In this document: in pieces, positions 38,147-48,807 of the stretch
Layout: each line of letters starts with the position of its first letter
Numbering within the stretch: the stretch's first letter is position 1
Source: Aureimonas sp. SK2
Lineage (GTDB): Bacteria; Pseudomonadota; Alphaproteobacteria; Rhizobiales; Rhizobiaceae
Reading direction: 5' to 3'
DNA length: 64,000 nucleotides
Assembly: GCF_029813115.1 (NCBI RefSeq)
Contig: NZ_JAPZDS010000012.1
Location: 1 to 64,000 of the forward strand
Notes under the pieces: generated by a model
What the model was told of the DNA's origin: nothing
What the model saw: only the letters and a program-made list of their open reading frames with translations
The model's database searches: none
Translations under genes and position numbers: made by a program

Positions 38147-39133
38147 TCAGCCGCGTCCGCCGAAGACGCGCTTGGGATGGAACGAGCCCTGGTCGATCGA
38201 GCCGATCGCCACCAAGCGCCCGTGGCCGGTCGCATAGGCCTCGTCGCAGAAGGCAGGCGCGTCGCGCCCGCGCAGCAGCACCGGGTTGCCCGACAGGACG
38301 CGGCCCGCCTGATCGTCCGTCAGCGCCACCTCGTAGAGGTCGCTGAGCGCGGTGGCGGCGTCGAGCACGATCTCGTCCAGCGCGGTGAAGTCGGTGATGC
38401 GCGGACGGGCGCCCGACTCCACGGCCTCGGGGGTCAGGGTCTCCAGCCCCTCCTCCGCCGCGTCCATCAGTTCGTCCAGCGTGACCATGTCGTCCTCGTC
38501 GAACGAGCCCACCCGCACGCGGCGAAGTTCGGTGATGTGGCCGAAGCAGCCGAGGTCGCGGCCGAGATCGCGCGCGATGGCGCGGACATAGGTACCCTTG
38601 CCGCACTCCGCCTCGAAGGTCGTGGTCGAGGCGTCGGGCATCTCCACGATCGACAGACGGTGCACCGTGACGGTGCGCGCGGCGATCTCCACCGTCTCGC
38701 CGGCGCGGGCGAGGTCGTAGGCGCGCTCGCCCTCGATCTTGATGGCCGAGAAGGCGGGCGGCACCTGGGAAATCTCGCCGGTGTAGTTCGGGAGCAGCGC
38801 CTCGATGTCGGCGCGCGACGGCCGGCGGTCGGAGGCGTTCACCACCGGACCTTCCGTGTCGTCCGTCGTCGTCTCCGCGCCCCAGGACACGGTGAAGCGA
38901 TAGGTCTTCTGTCCGTCCATCACGAAGGGAACGGTCTTGGTGGCGTCGCCAAGCGCGATCGGCAGCATGCCGGACGCCAGCGGGTCGAGCGTGCCGGCGT
39001 GGCCCGCCTTCTGGGCGAAGTAGAGCCACTTGATCTTCGAGACGGCCTCCGTGGACCCCATGCCCTTGGGCTTGTCGAAGATCACCCAGCCGGAAATCGG
39101 GCGCCCCTTCGGCTTCTTGCCGCGACGTGCCAT
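38147..39133 (-). CDS. truB: tRNA pseudouridine(55) synthase
   Basis: Converts U55 in the T loop of tRNAs to pseudouridine, 328 aa. The catalytic Asp50 is in [13 protein letters not shown]; other TruB signatures are [11 protein letters not shown] near the start and [17 protein letters not shown]. The C-terminal PUA-like part ([11 protein letters not shown]) is present. ATG 39133 overlaps the rbfA stop by one base (TGATG), giving coupled translation in the rbfA-truB pair. Confidence 0.96.
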   Translation of the reverse strand: MARRGKKPKGRPISGWVIFDKPKGMGSTEAVSKIKWLYFAQKAGHAGTLDPLASGMLPIALGDATKTVPFVMDGQKTYRFTVSWGAETTTDDTEGPVVNASDRRPSRADIEALLPNYTGEISQVPPAFSAIKIEGERAYDLARAGETVEIAARTVTVHRLSIVEMPDASTTTFEAECGKGTYVRAIARDLGRDLGCFGHITELRRVRVGSFDEDDMVTLDELMDAAEEGLETLTPEAVESGARPRITDFTALDEIVLDAATALSDLYEVALTDDQAGRVLSGNPVLLRGRDAPAFCDEAYATGHGRLVAIGSIDQGSFHPKRVFGGRG

Positions 39134-39552
39134 CAGTTGTCTTCCTCGTCGTCTGCCGTCCCGCGCGTGTCGCGCAGGACCTCCGGCGAGCGCAGCAGCG
39201 CGTCGATCCGGGCATAGTTGTCGAAACTGTCGTCCTGCCGGAAGCGGACCTCCGGCATGTACTTCATCTGCCGCAGCGCCGGCGTCAGGCGTCCGCGCAG
39301 GAACCGCGCGTGGGCGTTGAGAGCCTTGACGAACGGGTCCATGTCCTCCTGCCCGAACACCGTCACATAGGCGGTGGCGAGCTTGAGGTCGGGGCTCATG
39401 CGCACTTCCGTGACGCTGATCACGGCATTTTCGAGGAGCGGATCGATGATCTCGCGCCGCTGCAGTGTTTCGGTCAGCGCGTGCCGCACCTTCTCCCCGA
39501 CGGAGAGCTGTCGCTGCGAAGGCCCTTTCGGGCTGTTGGAATGCTTGGCCAT
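39133..39552 (-). CDS. rbfA: 30S ribosome-binding factor A
   Basis: Assembly factor for 16S rRNA processing and cold adaptation, 139 aa. The KH-like fold is recognised by [42 protein letters not shown]-type strands and LRFQDD-like [18 protein letters not shown]. An acidic tail closes the protein. It follows infB after a 125-nt gap that contains two hairpins and overlaps truB by one base. Confidence 0.95.
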   Translation of the reverse strand: MAKHSNSPKGPSQRQLSVGEKVRHALTETLQRREIIDPLLENAVISVTEVRMSPDLKLATAYVTVFGQEDMDPFVKALNAHARFLRGRLTPALRQMKYMPEVRFRQDDSFDNYARIDALLRSPEVLRDTRGTADDEEDN

Positions 39553-39605
39553 GGCCGGTCGCTCCTAGGCGGAAACCCGCTGGTGTCCTCGTATGCGAAC
39601 GCAAT

Positions 39606-39668
39606 TGCAAAGCCCGGCGTTGCCGCCGGGCTTTGCATCGGTCCGGTGGAAAGGCCCTTCCGGGCCTT
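39606..39668 (-). other. Two strong hairpins between infB and rbfA (possible processing or attenuation site)
   Basis: A perfect 14-bp stem TGCAAAGCCCGGCG / CGCCGGGCTTTGCA with a 4-nt loop lies at 39606-39637, and a 7-bp stem AAGGCCC / GGGCCTT lies at 39651-39668. Both are in the 125-nt gap between infB and rbfA. Read on the minus strand, the larger stem is not followed by a clean T run, so partial termination, mRNA processing or 3'-end protection of infB mRNA are all possible. Confidence 0.55.
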
Positions 39669-39677
39669 CCGCGGGGA

Positions 39678-42600
39678 TCAGAGCGTGCGGGCGATGTGCT
39701 CCACGCGGAAGCACTCGATGACGTCGCCCTGGCGGATGTCGTCGTAGTTCTGGAAGGCCATGCCGCACTCTTGGCCGCCCGGCACTTCGGCGACTTCGTC
39801 CTTGAAGCGCTTGAGCGTCTTGAGCGTACCCTCGTGGATGACGACGCCGTCGCGGATGAGGCGCACGCCGGCACCGCGCTCGACCTTGCCTTCCGTGACG
39901 CGGCAACCCGCGACCTTGCCGACCTTGGTGATCTGGAAGACCTCCAGGATCTCGGCATTGCCGAGGAACGTCTCGCGGCGCTCCGGCGACAGGAGGCCCG
40001 ACATCGCCTGCTTCACGTCATCCACGAGGTCGTAGATAATGTTGTAGTAGCGGATCTCGATGCCTTCCCGCTCGGAGAGCTGACGGGCCTGGGCGTTGGC
40101 ACGCACGTTGAAGCCGATGATGGCGGCGTTCGACGTCGCGGCGAGCTGGACGTCCGACTCGGTGATGGCACCCGCGCCCGAATGGACGATGCGCGCCTGC
40201 ACTTCCTCGGTGCCGAGCTTCTCCAGCGCCGTGGCGATCGCCTCGACCGAACCCTGCACGTCGCCCTTGATGACGAGCGGGAAGGTCTTGAGCCCCGAGG
40301 ACTGGAGCTGGGTCATCATCTGCTCGAGCGAGCCGCGCTGGCCGGCCGACTTGGCCACCGCCTTCTCGCGGGTCAGGCGCTGGCGATACTCGGTGATCTC
40401 GCGCGCCTGGGCCTCGTCCTTCACCACGGCGAAGCGGTCGCCCGCCAGAGGGGTGCCCTGCATGCCGAGGATCTCGACCGGCATGGACGGGCCGGCTTCC
40501 TTGAGCTGCTTGCCCTGGTCGTTGACGAGGGCGCGCACGCGGCCCCACTGGTCGCCGGCCACGACGATGTCGCCCTGGCGCAGCGTGCCGGCCTGGACCA
40601 GCGCCGTCGCCACCGGACCGCGGCCGCGGTCGAGCTGGGCCTCGATCACGACACCCTCGGCGGTCCGCTCGGGATCCGCCTTGAGGTCGAGGATCTCGGC
40701 CTGCAGCAGGATGGCTTCCAGCAGCTTGTCGAGATTGGTGCCGTTCTTGGCCGAGACCTCGACGTCGAGAACCTCGCCGCCCATCGATTCCACGAAGACC
40801 TCGTGCTGCAGAAGCTGCGTGCGCACCTTCTGGGCGTCGGCCGCCGGCTTGTCGATCTTGTTGATCGCCACGATGATCGGCACGCCCGCCGCCTTGGCGT
40901 GGCTGATCGACTCGATGGTCTGCGGCATGACCGAGTCGTCGGCCGCCACCACGAGGATCGCGATGTCGGTCGCCTGGGCGCCGCGGGCGCGCATCGCCGT
41001 GAAGGCGGCGTGGCCCGGCGTGTCGATGAACGAGATCTTCTGACCGTTCTGCTCGACCTGGTAGGCGCCGATGTGCTGCGTGATGCCGCCGGCCTCGCCG
41101 GACACGACGTTGGTCTTGCGGATCGCGTCGAGCAGCGAGGTCTTGCCGTGGTCGACATGGCCCATGATCGTGACGACCGGCGGACGCGACACCAGCTTCT
41201 CCGGGTCGCTCGCGACGTCGAAGATGCCGGTCTCGACATCCGATTCCGCCACGCGGCGGACCGTATGGCCGAATTCGGAGGCGATGATCTCGGCGAGATC
41301 CGCGTCGATCACGTCGCCCGGCTTCATCATCTGCCCCTGAGCCATCAGGAACTTGATGACGTCCACGGCCCGCTCCGACATGCGGTTGGCGAGTTCCTGG
41401 ATGGTGATGGTCTCGGGGATAATCACTTCGCGGGCAATCTTCTCGCGGGTCTGGTTCTGCTGCGAGCGCTTGAACTTCTCCTGGCGCCGACGCATCGACG
41501 ACAGCGAACGTCCGCGCGCGTCCTCGTCGGACAAGGCACGCTCGACATTGACGCGGCCGGCGCCGCGACGGTCGTCGCCGGCACGGGCGCGGGTCGGCTT
41601 GGCGGCATCGGCCGCCGGGCCGCGAGCCGGACCACGGGCAGCGCCCGGACGGCGACGGTCGTCCTCGTCGTCGGCGCGCGTCTTCTTGGTCAGATCCGTG
41701 CGGCCGGCCGGGCGCAGGCCGAGACCGTCGTCAACCGGCGGCGGGCCGGGGATGACGTTGACATTGGCCTTGCCGCCGCTCGTGCGGGCGACCGGCTTGT
41801 TGGCGGCGCGGCGGGCCGCGTCCTCCTCGGCCTTCTTGCGGGCGGCGGCTTCGAGCTCGAGACGCGCGGCCTCCTCGGCCTGGCGGCGCTCAGATTCCTC
41901 GCGCTCCGCACGGCGACGCTCGTCCTCGGCAATGCGGCGCGCTTCCTCGATCTGGAACAGGCGCCGGTCCTCGGCCTCGCGCTGCTGCGCGAGGATCAGG
42001 GCGCGACGACGCGCGTCCATTTCCTTGGACGACAGGTCCGACAAGACGGCACCGCGCGGCTGGCGGGCACCGGGGGCGGCGGCCGCAGGCTGCGGTCCGC
42101 GGCGCTGGTCAGCCCCGCCCGGCTGGCCGGGACGGCTCGACTGCCCCGGCTGACTGGGACGCTGCCCGCTCGGCGCGCCGGGGCGGCCCGGCTGCGATCC
42201 GGCATAGCCCGGACGTGCCGGCTGGCCGGGGCGCTGGGCACCGGCCGGCCCACCGGTGGCCGGACGCGGCGCGGCGGGTGCCGCGGGGCGCGGAGCCGCC
42301 GTACCGGAAGCGGCCGGGCGCGGAGCCGAAGCCGTCGAAGCGGAGGAGGAGGAAGCCGCGGGTGCGGCGGTCGTGGCGGTATCGTTCAAGGACGGATTCG
42401 GTGCTTCGGAAACGGGAGGGGTCGACGGAACGGGAGCCTCGGCCGCGGGTGCGGCAGGAGCTTCGGCAACGGGGGCGGCCGGCTCGGGCGCCGGCGCGGC
42501 CTCGGCCGCAGGCGCGACGGGCTTGGCTTCGGCGGCAGGAGCGGCAGGCGCGGCCTCGGCGGCGGGCGCGGCCGGCGGCGTCGCGGGGCGGTCGGGCGCG

Positions 42601-42935
42601 ACCGGGGCCTGCGGGTTCTTGGCCGCATGCTCCAGCGCCGCCAGCTGCGCCGGCGTCAGGGTCGGACGCGGCGCGGCCGGAGCCGGGGCCGCCGCGGCCG
42701 GAGCCGGCGCGGCGGGTGCCGCTGCGGGCTCGGCTGCCGCCGGCGCATCCTTGGCCGCTTCGCCGGGGACCGAGAACTTGCGCTTCTTGGTCTCGACGAC
42801 GACGCTCTTGGTCCGCCCGTGCGAGAAGTTCTGCCGCACCACCGACTGCGAGACGTTGCCGCTCGGCTTCAGGGAGAGGGTCTTCTTCGGGGTGACGCTC
42901 AGCGTCTTGTCGTCGCCGGATTTCGTATCGCTCAT
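39678..42935 (-). CDS. infB: Translation initiation factor IF-2
   Basis: GTPase that brings initiator fMet-tRNA to the 30S subunit, 1085 aa, longer than the E. coli protein. The N-terminus ([23 protein letters not shown], then [22 protein letters not shown]) is the IF2_N region. A long Ala/Pro-rich low-complexity stretch (~65-280) and an Arg/Glu-rich charged helix (~300-370) follow. The G domain starts near residue 590: [19 protein letters not shown] and NKIDKP. Domains II-IV complete the protein. It lies downstream of ylxR in the nusA operon. Confidence 0.97.
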   Translation of the reverse strand: MSDTKSGDDKTLSVTPKKTLSLKPSGNVSQSVVRQNFSHGRTKSVVVETKKRKFSVPGEAAKDAPAAAEPAAAPAAPAPAAAAPAPAAPRPTLTPAQLAALEHAAKNPQAPVAPDRPATPPAAPAAEAAPAAPAAEAKPVAPAAEAAPAPEPAAPVAEAPAAPAAEAPVPSTPPVSEAPNPSLNDTATTAAPAASSSSASTASAPRPAASGTAAPRPAAPAAPRPATGGPAGAQRPGQPARPGYAGSQPGRPGAPSGQRPSQPGQSSRPGQPGGADQRRGPQPAAAAPGARQPRGAVLSDLSSKEMDARRRALILAQQREAEDRRLFQIEEARRIAEDERRRAEREESERRQAEEAARLELEAAARKKAEEDAARRAANKPVARTSGGKANVNVIPGPPPVDDGLGLRPAGRTDLTKKTRADDEDDRRRPGAARGPARGPAADAAKPTRARAGDDRRGAGRVNVERALSDEDARGRSLSSMRRRQEKFKRSQQNQTREKIAREVIIPETITIQELANRMSERAVDVIKFLMAQGQMMKPGDVIDADLAEIIASEFGHTVRRVAESDVETGIFDVASDPEKLVSRPPVVTIMGHVDHGKTSLLDAIRKTNVVSGEAGGITQHIGAYQVEQNGQKISFIDTPGHAAFTAMRARGAQATDIAILVVAADDSVMPQTIESISHAKAAGVPIIVAINKIDKPAADAQKVRTQLLQHEVFVESMGGEVLDVEVSAKNGTNLDKLLEAILLQAEILDLKADPERTAEGVVIEAQLDRGRGPVATALVQAGTLRQGDIVVAGDQWGRVRALVNDQGKQLKEAGPSMPVEILGMQGTPLAGDRFAVVKDEAQAREITEYRQRLTREKAVAKSAGQRGSLEQMMTQLQSSGLKTFPLVIKGDVQGSVEAIATALEKLGTEEVQARIVHSGAGAITESDVQLAATSNAAIIGFNVRANAQARQLSEREGIEIRYYNIIYDLVDDVKQAMSGLLSPERRETFLGNAEILEVFQITKVGKVAGCRVTEGKVERGAGVRLIRDGVVIHEGTLKTLKRFKDEVAEVPGGQECGMAFQNYDDIRQGDVIECFRVEHIARTL

Positions 42936-43033
42936 TTACGCTTCCGCTTCCTGCGCGGGTCTTTTCTCCCGCGCCACTATCCGTGCCTAGAGCATTTCGC
43001 AACCGTGCTCTGCCGTTGATCTTAATTGTGGCG

Positions 43034-43705
43034 TCACGAGACCGGCTCGCCGGTCTCCGTTTCGTTCGTCGCCCGGGCGCTGTCGCCCCGGTATGTCGTC
43101 AGCGCCTCGAGGCGCTCGATCAGGGCCGCTCCAGCTCCACCGGGCAGGATGGCCGCGTGTATCACATTCTGGTCGCCCATGGCCAAACCGATTTCGGCCG
43201 CCGTGAGCGTCAGATAGGCCGACACCGGCCGGGAGCCTGTCTCGAAGGCCCGCGCATGCCGCGCGCCGTCGAGCTTTCGTACCCCGTCCGCCGCCCCGTC
43301 CGAGGCGTGAAGGACCGCCAGCGCCTTGCCCGAGCGCAGGGCCGCATCGACCTTGGCGGCGCCCGTGGTCAGTTGCCCGGCCTTGCGGGCGAGGGCGAGC
43401 GCCCCCGTCGCCGAGCGCATCAGGAGCGCGTCCACGTCGTCCGCCAGCGTCTCGACGCCCGCAAGCTCGCGCTTCAGCGCGCGCGGCAGGAGCTTTCGCT
43501 TCAGCGCCGTCTCCACCGCGGAGCGGCGCCCCTCGATATGAGCGCCCCGCCCCGGCAGGCGACGCTTGAGGTCCGGCACGACCCGTCCGTCGGGGCCGGC
43601 GACGAAGCGGATCAGGGCGTCGGCCGGCAGCGAGCGGCGCGACACGATGCACATGCGTCCGTTCATCACCGCCTCCTCCAGTTCCCTGTCCTCGTCGCCG
43701 TCCAT
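43034..43705 (-). CDS. ylxR: RNA-binding protein of the YlxR (DUF448) family with an L7Ae-like C-terminal part
   Basis: 223 aa. The N-terminal YlxR domain shows GRMCIVSRRSLPADALIRFV and PGRGAHIE, its hallmark. The C-terminal half (~95-190) resembles the L7Ae/L30e fold that binds kink-turn RNA (ATGALALARKAGQLTTGAAKVDAAL..., GDQNVIHAAI), so this is a YlxR-L7Ae fusion, common in alphaproteobacteria. 8 nt after nusA and followed by infB, the conserved nusA-ylxR-infB order. Role in ribosome assembly or RNase P modulation is known for homologues, not shown here. Confidence 0.92.
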   Translation of the reverse strand: MDGDEDRELEEAVMNGRMCIVSRRSLPADALIRFVAGPDGRVVPDLKRRLPGRGAHIEGRRSAVETALKRKLLPRALKRELAGVETLADDVDALLMRSATGALALARKAGQLTTGAAKVDAALRSGKALAVLHASDGAADGVRKLDGARHARAFETGSRPVSAYLTLTAAEIGLAMGDQNVIHAAILPGGAGAALIERLEALTTYRGDSARATNETETGEPVS

Positions 43706-43713
43706 TCGTCTCC

Positions 43714-45303
43714 TCAGGCCTCTTCGGCCTCTTCGTCGGCCTCGACCGCCGGCTCCTCGGCCTCGACCCAGCCCGCCATGACGCGGGCCTGCATGATCAT
43801 CGCCTCGGCCTGCTGGCGGCTCACCTCGAAGGCGGAAAGCGCGCCGGTGAACTTCTTGGTCTCGCCGTCCTTGCGCTCGGTCCAGCCGACGAGATCGTCG
43901 GCCGCGCAGCCCGCGAAGTCCTCGACGCTCTTCACACCGTCCTCGCCGAGCGCCACCAGCATGGCGGTGGTCAGCCCGTCGATCTGGCGCAGGCCGTCCT
44001 CGACGCCGAGCGCGCGGCGCTTCTCGTCGAGCTCGTTCTCGCGCTGGTCCAAGAACTCCTTGGCGCGGTTCTGGATCTCGGCCGCCGTGTCCTCGTCGAA
44101 GCCTTCGATCGCAGCGACCTCGGAACTGTCGACATAGGCGACTTCCTCGACACTCGCGAAACCTTCGGAGGCGAGGAGCTGGCCGACCATCTCGTCGACG
44201 TTCAGCGCCTCCATGAAGAGGGCGGAGCGCTCGACGAACTCCTTCTGGCGCCGCTCGGACTCCTCCTGCTCGGTCAGGATGTCGATGTCCCAGCCGGTGA
44301 GCTGCGAGGCGAGGCGAACGTTCTGGCCGCGACGGCCGATCGCAAGGCTTAGCTGGTCATCCGGCACCACGACTTCAATGCGCTCGGCGTCCTCGTCGAG
44401 CACCACTTTCGCGACTTCCGCCGGCTGCAGTGCGTTGACGAGGAAGGATGCCGCATCCGGCGACCAGGGAATGATGTCGATCTTCTCGCCCTGCAGCTCG
44501 CCGACGACGGCCTGGACTCTGGAGCCGCGCATGCCAACGCAGGCGCCGACCGGATCAACCGACGAATCGCGGCTGACCACGGCGATCTTGGCGCGCGAGC
44601 CGGGATCGCGGGCGACCGCCTTGATCTCGATGATGCCGTCGTAAATCTCCGGCACTTCCATGGTGAAGAGCTTCGCCATGAACTGCGGATGGGTGCGCGA
44701 GAGGAAGATCTGAGGCCCGCGCTGCTCGCGGCGCACGTCGTAGACGAAGGCGCGCACGCGATCGCCGTAGCGGAAGAGTTCGCGCGGGATCTGCTCGTCG
44801 CGACGGATGATGCCCTCGCCCTTGCCGAGATCGACGATCACGTTGCCGTACTCGACGCGCTTCACCGTGCCGTTGACGATCTCGTTCACCCGGCCGATGA
44901 ACTCCTCGTACTGCTTGTCGCGCTCGGCCTCGCGCACCTTCTGAACGATCACTTGCTTCGCCGACTGGGCGGCGATGCGCCCGAACTCCATCGGCGGAAG
45001 CTGCTCGGCGATGAAGTCGCCGGGCTCCGCGTCGGGGTTCTTGTCGCGGGCGAGATCGAGATAGATCTGCGTCGCCGGGTCCTCGACCTCCTCGACCACT
45101 TCGAGAAGCCGCTGCAGCTTCATCTCGCCGGTCTTGGTGTTGATGTCGACGCGGATGTTGGTCTCCTGGCCGTAGCGCGAGCGCGCGGCCTTCTGGATGG
45201 CGTCGGCCATCGCGGCGATCACGATCTCCCGATCGATCGACTTCTCGCGCGCCACGGCATCCGCGATCTGCAGAAGCTCGAGCCTGTTCGCACTGACTGC
45301 CAT
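43714..45303 (-). CDS. nusA: Transcription termination/antitermination protein NusA
   Basis: RNA polymerase-associated factor that modulates pausing, termination and antitermination, 529 aa. An N-terminal RNAP-binding domain (residues ~1-125), S1 (~135-200, [31 protein letters not shown]), KH1/KH2 ([49 protein letters not shown]) and C-terminal acidic helix-hairpin-helix repeats (~350-500) are visible. ATG 45303 with AGGAGA 7 nt upstream is chosen over an upstream GTG. The very C-terminus is a Glu-rich tail. It follows rimP. Confidence 0.97.
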   Translation of the reverse strand: MAVSANRLELLQIADAVAREKSIDREIVIAAMADAIQKAARSRYGQETNIRVDINTKTGEMKLQRLLEVVEEVEDPATQIYLDLARDKNPDAEPGDFIAEQLPPMEFGRIAAQSAKQVIVQKVREAERDKQYEEFIGRVNEIVNGTVKRVEYGNVIVDLGKGEGIIRRDEQIPRELFRYGDRVRAFVYDVRREQRGPQIFLSRTHPQFMAKLFTMEVPEIYDGIIEIKAVARDPGSRAKIAVVSRDSSVDPVGACVGMRGSRVQAVVGELQGEKIDIIPWSPDAASFLVNALQPAEVAKVVLDEDAERIEVVVPDDQLSLAIGRRGQNVRLASQLTGWDIDILTEQEESERRQKEFVERSALFMEALNVDEMVGQLLASEGFASVEEVAYVDSSEVAAIEGFDEDTAAEIQNRAKEFLDQRENELDEKRRALGVEDGLRQIDGLTTAMLVALGEDGVKSVEDFAGCAADDLVGWTERKDGETKKFTGALSAFEVSRQQAEAMIMQARVMAGWVEAEEPAVEADEEAEEA

Positions 45304-45399
45304 GTTCACGTCTCCTGTCGAAAGCCGCCGGGCGCCCTGCGCTCCGGCCCTCCGGGAAGGGAAGCCCGGCGCGTGACGCGCCCGCCTCCCGTCGTCACA

Positions 45400-46080
45400 T
45401 CAATGCGCGGTCGGCGCACCGGCTCCGTCGAAATCGTCGTCTTCTAGGGGCAGGCCCCGCGCCTTGCGGGCGGCCTTGTCGGCCTTCAGCGAGGCGGCGA
45501 TCAGGTCGTCGGTAAGGATCAGCCGCGCCTCGGCCAGGGAGTCGAACGGGATCTCGACCACGCGCTCCTCGCCTTCCGTGGCGCCGTCGCGATCCAGCGT
45601 GAAGCCCTCGTCAGACACGCTGAGGATCCGCCCGCGAAACCGCTTGCGGTTGGCCACGAGACGGTTGGTCTCCAGCTTGATGAGCTGCCCGGCCCAAGCC
45701 TGGAAGTCGCCGATCCGCACCAGCGGGCGGTCGATGCCGGGCGAGGAGATCTCGAGATGATAGGCCCGGTCGAGCGGATCCTCGACGTCCAGCACCGGCG
45801 AGATGCCGCGCGACACCGCCTCGCAGTCCTCGACGCTCATCGTGCCGTCCGGCCGCTCCGCCATGATCTGCAGCGTGGTGCCGTTGAGGGCCGACACCCG
45901 GATCCGCACCAGGCGGTAGCCGAGCTGCTCGATCACCGGCTCCAGAAGCGTGGCGATGCGGGCTTCGAGCCCTTGTTCGATGATGATGCGCTTGTCCGTC
46001 ACGAAGTCTCCGGCTGTGCCTCGGGGCCGCTCCGATGCGGCCTGGCCTGCGTCGATCGCCGGGTCCTTTGCCAGGGCCAT
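45400..46080 (-). CDS. rimP: Ribosome maturation factor RimP
   Basis: 30S assembly factor, 226 aa. The core is recognised by LEPVIEQLGYRLVRIRVS, DGTMSVEDCEAVSRGISPVLDVEDPL and YHLEISSPGIDRPLVR. An N-terminal ~28-residue extension and an acidic C-terminal tail flank it. It opens the rimP-nusA-ylxR-infB operon. Its leader has a promoter at 46150-46178 and a terminator-like hairpin at 46089-46120, so transcription into the operon may be attenuated. Confidence 0.95.
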   Translation of the reverse strand: MALAKDPAIDAGQAASERPRGTAGDFVTDKRIIIEQGLEARIATLLEPVIEQLGYRLVRIRVSALNGTTLQIMAERPDGTMSVEDCEAVSRGISPVLDVEDPLDRAYHLEISSPGIDRPLVRIGDFQAWAGQLIKLETNRLVANRKRFRGRILSVSDEGFTLDRDGATEGEERVVEIPFDSLAEARLILTDDLIAASLKADKAARKARGLPLEDDDFDGAGAPTAH

Positions 46081-46088
46081 GCCCCTAA

Positions 46089-46120
46089 CAAAAAAGAGCG
46101 GGACCGGGAGGACCCACTCT
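46089..46120 (-). terminator. Terminator-like hairpin in the rimP leader (attenuator or trmB terminator)
   Basis: On the minus strand AGAGTGGG / CCCGCTCT (one G-U pair) with a GC-rich 10-nt loop is followed by a run of T. It lies only 8 nt before the rimP ATG and downstream of the promoter at 46150-46178. That order makes it an attenuator candidate for the nusA operon; it could equally end transcripts reading from trmB. Confidence 0.75.
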
Positions 46121-46149
46121 CACGATCGCATCGCAGAGAATTTGAAGCC

Positions 46150-46178
46150 CATATACATCCGCAGAGCCGGGATGGCAA
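46150..46178 (-). promoter_or_regulatory. Sigma-70-type promoter for rimP-nusA-ylxR-infB
   Basis: On the minus strand TTGCCA (46178-46173) and TATATG (46155-46150) with a 17-bp spacer. It is in the 143-nt gap between trmB and rimP and would give a leader of about 60 nt. Confidence 0.65.
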
Positions 46179-46223
46179 GGCAAGACGCCTTTTCCACAAG
46201 CGGCGGCGCCCGCCTATCCGGGG

Positions 46224-46937
46224 TCAGAGCTTCACGAAGGTGAGATAGGCGCCCTTGCGACCCTCGCGATGTGCCTTGGCCTCGTAGCGCGTGCCCGGCC
46301 AGCCCTCGTAGGGCGTGTGCCAGTCGGACGGGCCGTCCGCCTGCCAGCGGAAGGCGGGATGGTCGCGCAGATGCTGGAGCGTCCAGTCGACATAGGTCTC
46401 GATGTCGGAGGCGAAGCGGAAACGCGCGCCGGGCTTCATGACGCGCGCCATGCGCTCCAGCGTGCGCGCGTTGACGAAGCGGCGCTTCCAGTGTTTCCGC
46501 TTCGGCCAGGGGTCGGGATAGAAAAGGTCGATCCCCGCCAACGACGCGTCCGGCAGCCAGTCGAGCAGCAGCGTCGCGTCGTCGCCGAAGAGACGCAGGT
46601 TGTCACGCGGCTCGTCCTCCAAGGCCACCAGCATCTTGGCCATGGAGTTGACGAAGGGCTCGACGCCGATGAAGCCCGTCGCGGGGTGGCGGCCCGATTC
46701 GAGGTGAAGGTGCTCGCCGCCGCCGAAGCCGATCTCCAGCCGCACAGCCTCGACCGGCGCGCGAAACAGCGTGCGTAGGTCGGCGGGCGCGGGCTGGCCG
46801 AGGTCGAGCCCGAGCGCGGGCAGCGCCTCGCGCAGGAGCCCGGCCTGAAGCGGGCGCAGCGTCTTGCCGCGCGAGCGTCCGAAGAAGTTCTCCCGGACGC
46901 GCGCGCGAGGACCGTTCGTGCGGCGCTCAGCGGCCAA
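46224..46937 (-). CDS. trmB: tRNA (guanine-N7-)-methyltransferase
   Basis: Methylates G46 in the variable loop of tRNA, 237 aa, SAM-dependent. Motif I is [11 protein letters not shown]; the TrmB-specific segment [21 protein letters not shown] is complete, and DPWPK carries the catalytic Asp. The C-terminal [13 protein letters not shown], a typical TrmB ending, is present. The start overlaps the end of metK by 11 bp, so the two are coupled. The next downstream gene, rimP, has its own promoter. Confidence 0.95.
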   Translation of the reverse strand: MAAERRTNGPRARVRENFFGRSRGKTLRPLQAGLLREALPALGLDLGQPAPADLRTLFRAPVEAVRLEIGFGGGEHLHLESGRHPATGFIGVEPFVNSMAKMLVALEDEPRDNLRLFGDDATLLLDWLPDASLAGIDLFYPDPWPKRKHWKRRFVNARTLERMARVMKPGARFRFASDIETYVDWTLQHLRDHPAFRWQADGPSDWHTPYEGWPGTRYEAKAHREGRKGAYLTFVKL

Positions 46938-48135
46938 GTTTCGCCTTCAGCTTGGAGACGAGGTCGGTCCGCTCCCAGGAGAAGGAGCCGTCGCGGCCGG
47001 GCTTGCGGCCGAAATGGCCGTAGGCCGAGGTCTTGGCGTAGATCGGGCGCGCGAGATCCAGGTGCTCGCGAATGCCGCGCGGCGTCAGGTCCATGAGCTC
47101 GCACAGCGCCTTTTCCAGCGCCGCCTCGTCCACCGAGCCGCTGTCGTGGAGGTCGACATAGACCGAGACCGGCTCGGCGACGCCGATGGCGTAGGAGAGC
47201 TGGATCGTGCAGCGGTCGGCGAGCCCCGCCGCCACGACGTTCTTGGCGAGATAGCGCGCGGCATAGGCGGCCGAGCGGTCCACCTTGGTCGGGTCCTTGC
47301 CCGAGAAGGCGCCGCCGCCGTGGGGTGCCGCGCCGCCATAGGTGTCGACGATGATCTTGCGGCCCGTCAGGCCGGCGTCGCCGTCCGGCCCGCCGATCAC
47401 GAACTTGCCCGTCGGGTTGACGTGCCAGACGCACGCCTCCTCGATCGGCAGGCCGCTCGTCGCCTCGCGGATGAAGGGCTCGACGATGCGTCGCACGTCG
47501 GCGGAGGTAAGGGTCTCGTCCACGTGCTGGGTCGAGAGCACGATGGAGGAGATCGAGACCGGCTTGCGGTCCTTGTAGCGGACGGTCACCTGGCTCTTGG
47601 CGTCGGGACCGAGCACGCCCGCGCCGCCCTCGCCCGACCGGCGCGCCTCGGACAGGCGCTCCAGGATCTTGTGGGCGTAGAAGATCGGAGCCGGCATCAG
47701 CTCGGCCGTCTCGCGGCAGGCGTAGCCGAACATGATGCCCTGGTCGCCGGCTCCTTCGGTGTTCTTCGAGCCGGCATCGACGCCCTGTGCGATGTCTGCC
47801 GACTGCTCGTGCAGGAGCACGTCGATCTTGGCGGTCTTCCAGTGGAAGCCGTCCTGCTCGTAGCCGATCGCCTTCACCGCGCGGCGGGCGGCCGAGCGAA
47901 CCTTGGAGCGCAGCTTGGCCGAATCGAGCGGCGTGCGGACCTCGCCGGCGATCACGATGCGGTTGGTGGTGGCCAGCGTCTCGCAGGCAACACGCAGAGC
48001 CCAAGCGTCGACACCCGCCTTACGCGCCTCGCGGTACAGTAGGTCCAGGACCTCGTCGGAGATCCGGTCGCACACCTTGTCGGGATGGCCTTCAGCCACG
48101 CTTTCGGAGGTGAAGAAGTACTCGCCGCTGCGCAT
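46927..48135 (-). CDS. metK: S-adenosylmethionine synthetase
   Basis: Makes SAM from methionine and ATP, 402 aa. The start [20 protein letters not shown] is the methionine-binding region, FGYACRET the ATP motif and [23 protein letters not shown] the P-loop-like phosphate-binding segment. The C-terminus has the long insertion and [19 protein letters not shown] typical of alphaproteobacterial MetK. No SAM-binding riboswitch was recognised in the 104-nt gap upstream. It follows the praR-like regulator and leads into trmB. Confidence 0.97.
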   Translation of the reverse strand: MRSGEYFFTSESVAEGHPDKVCDRISDEVLDLLYREARKAGVDAWALRVACETLATTNRIVIAGEVRTPLDSAKLRSKVRSAARRAVKAIGYEQDGFHWKTAKIDVLLHEQSADIAQGVDAGSKNTEGAGDQGIMFGYACRETAELMPAPIFYAHKILERLSEARRSGEGGAGVLGPDAKSQVTVRYKDRKPVSISSIVLSTQHVDETLTSADVRRIVEPFIREATSGLPIEEACVWHVNPTGKFVIGGPDGDAGLTGRKIIVDTYGGAAPHGGGAFSGKDPTKVDRSAAYAARYLAKNVVAAGLADRCTIQLSYAIGVAEPVSVYVDLHDSGSVDEAALEKALCELMDLTPRGIREHLDLARPIYAKTSAYGHFGRKPGRDGSFSWERTDLVSKLKAKLGR

Positions 48136-48239
48136 CCGTCTTGGGTCTCTCAGTTCTGGGGATCGTCGATCGGGGCCGCCGTCCTTAACAGGGGCACTCC
48201 GTTGCGCAAGGCTTTTCTCGCAAGGCGAGAGTCCGGCCG

Positions 48240-48665
48240 CTACTTGGATTCGGCCGTTTCCGCCTCGGTTTCGGCGAGCGAGCGGACCAGTTCCACGATC
48301 CGGCGCCGGATCTTGGGGTCCTGGATCCGGCCGAAGGCGCGGTTGAGCTGGATGCTTTCCGCGGACACGGGATAGTCGTTCACGAACTCAGCATCGGCCT
48401 CGCGCAGGCCGGCCGGCTGGGCGCCCTCGCCCTGGTATCCTTCGAAGAAGAAGGACACGGGAACCTGCAGCACCTCCGCGATCTTCTGCAGGCGGCTGGC
48501 GCCGACGCGGTTGGTCCCCTTCTCGTATTTCTGGACCTGCTGAAAGGTCACGCCGAGGGCTTCGCCGAGCTTTTCCTGGCTGGTTCCCATCATCGTGCGC
48601 CGAAACCGCACCCGCGCGCCGACATGGACGTCGACGGGATTCGGTTTCTTGCTTTCAACGGCCAT
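48240..48665 (-). CDS. praR: XRE-family DNA-binding regulator (PraR-like)
   Basis: 141-aa helix-turn-helix protein of the lambda-repressor type (HTH at ~18-72: [49 protein letters not shown]). A non-conserved linker and an acidic helical C-terminus follow. Position between lnt and metK and the HTH sequence match PraR of Azorhizobium and Rhizobium, which represses attachment or surface genes; function here is by analogy. A candidate promoter with an ATCTAGAT palindrome lies just upstream and suggests autoregulation. Confidence 0.82.
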   Translation of the reverse strand: MAVESKKPNPVDVHVGARVRFRRTMMGTSQEKLGEALGVTFQQVQKYEKGTNRVGASRLQKIAEVLQVPVSFFFEGYQGEGAQPAGLREADAEFVNDYPVSAESIQLNRAFGRIQDPKIRRRIVELVRSLAETEAETAESK

Positions 48666-48754
48666 ATCGTCCTGTCCCTCGCAAGTCCCGCGCCAAGACG
48701 GGCAGGCGACGCCGATGCAGCCCCCGCCGATCGACCCTCATAGTCAGATTCCGT

Positions 48755-48783
48755 TATCTAGATGATACGACTTATCCGGGCAA
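48755..48783 (-). promoter_or_regulatory. Candidate promoter/operator upstream of the praR-like gene
   Basis: On the minus strand TTGCCC (48783-48778) and TAGATA (48760-48755), 17 bp apart. The -10 box overlaps the palindrome ATCTAGAT at 48756-48763. The -10 match is weak, so this is a tentative call. Confidence 0.35.
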
Positions 48784-48807
48784 TCGCCGAGACGGAACGG
48801 CATAATC

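Noticed and set aside
39465-43019. Very long open frame antisense to infB and ylxR
   Set aside because: Low-complexity product created by the Ala/Pro-rich IF-2 region read backwards; no start signal or domain.
48196-48212. TTGCGCAA near the metK-praR gap as another copy of the 22-bp repeat
   Set aside because: Single short palindrome without the TGTTGCGCA context, periodicity or neighbours; a chance match.
48136-48239. SAM-responsive riboswitch upstream of metK
   Set aside because: The 104-nt gap has no recognisable SAM-II or SAM/SAH core and contains the short hairpin after the regulator gene; not supportable.
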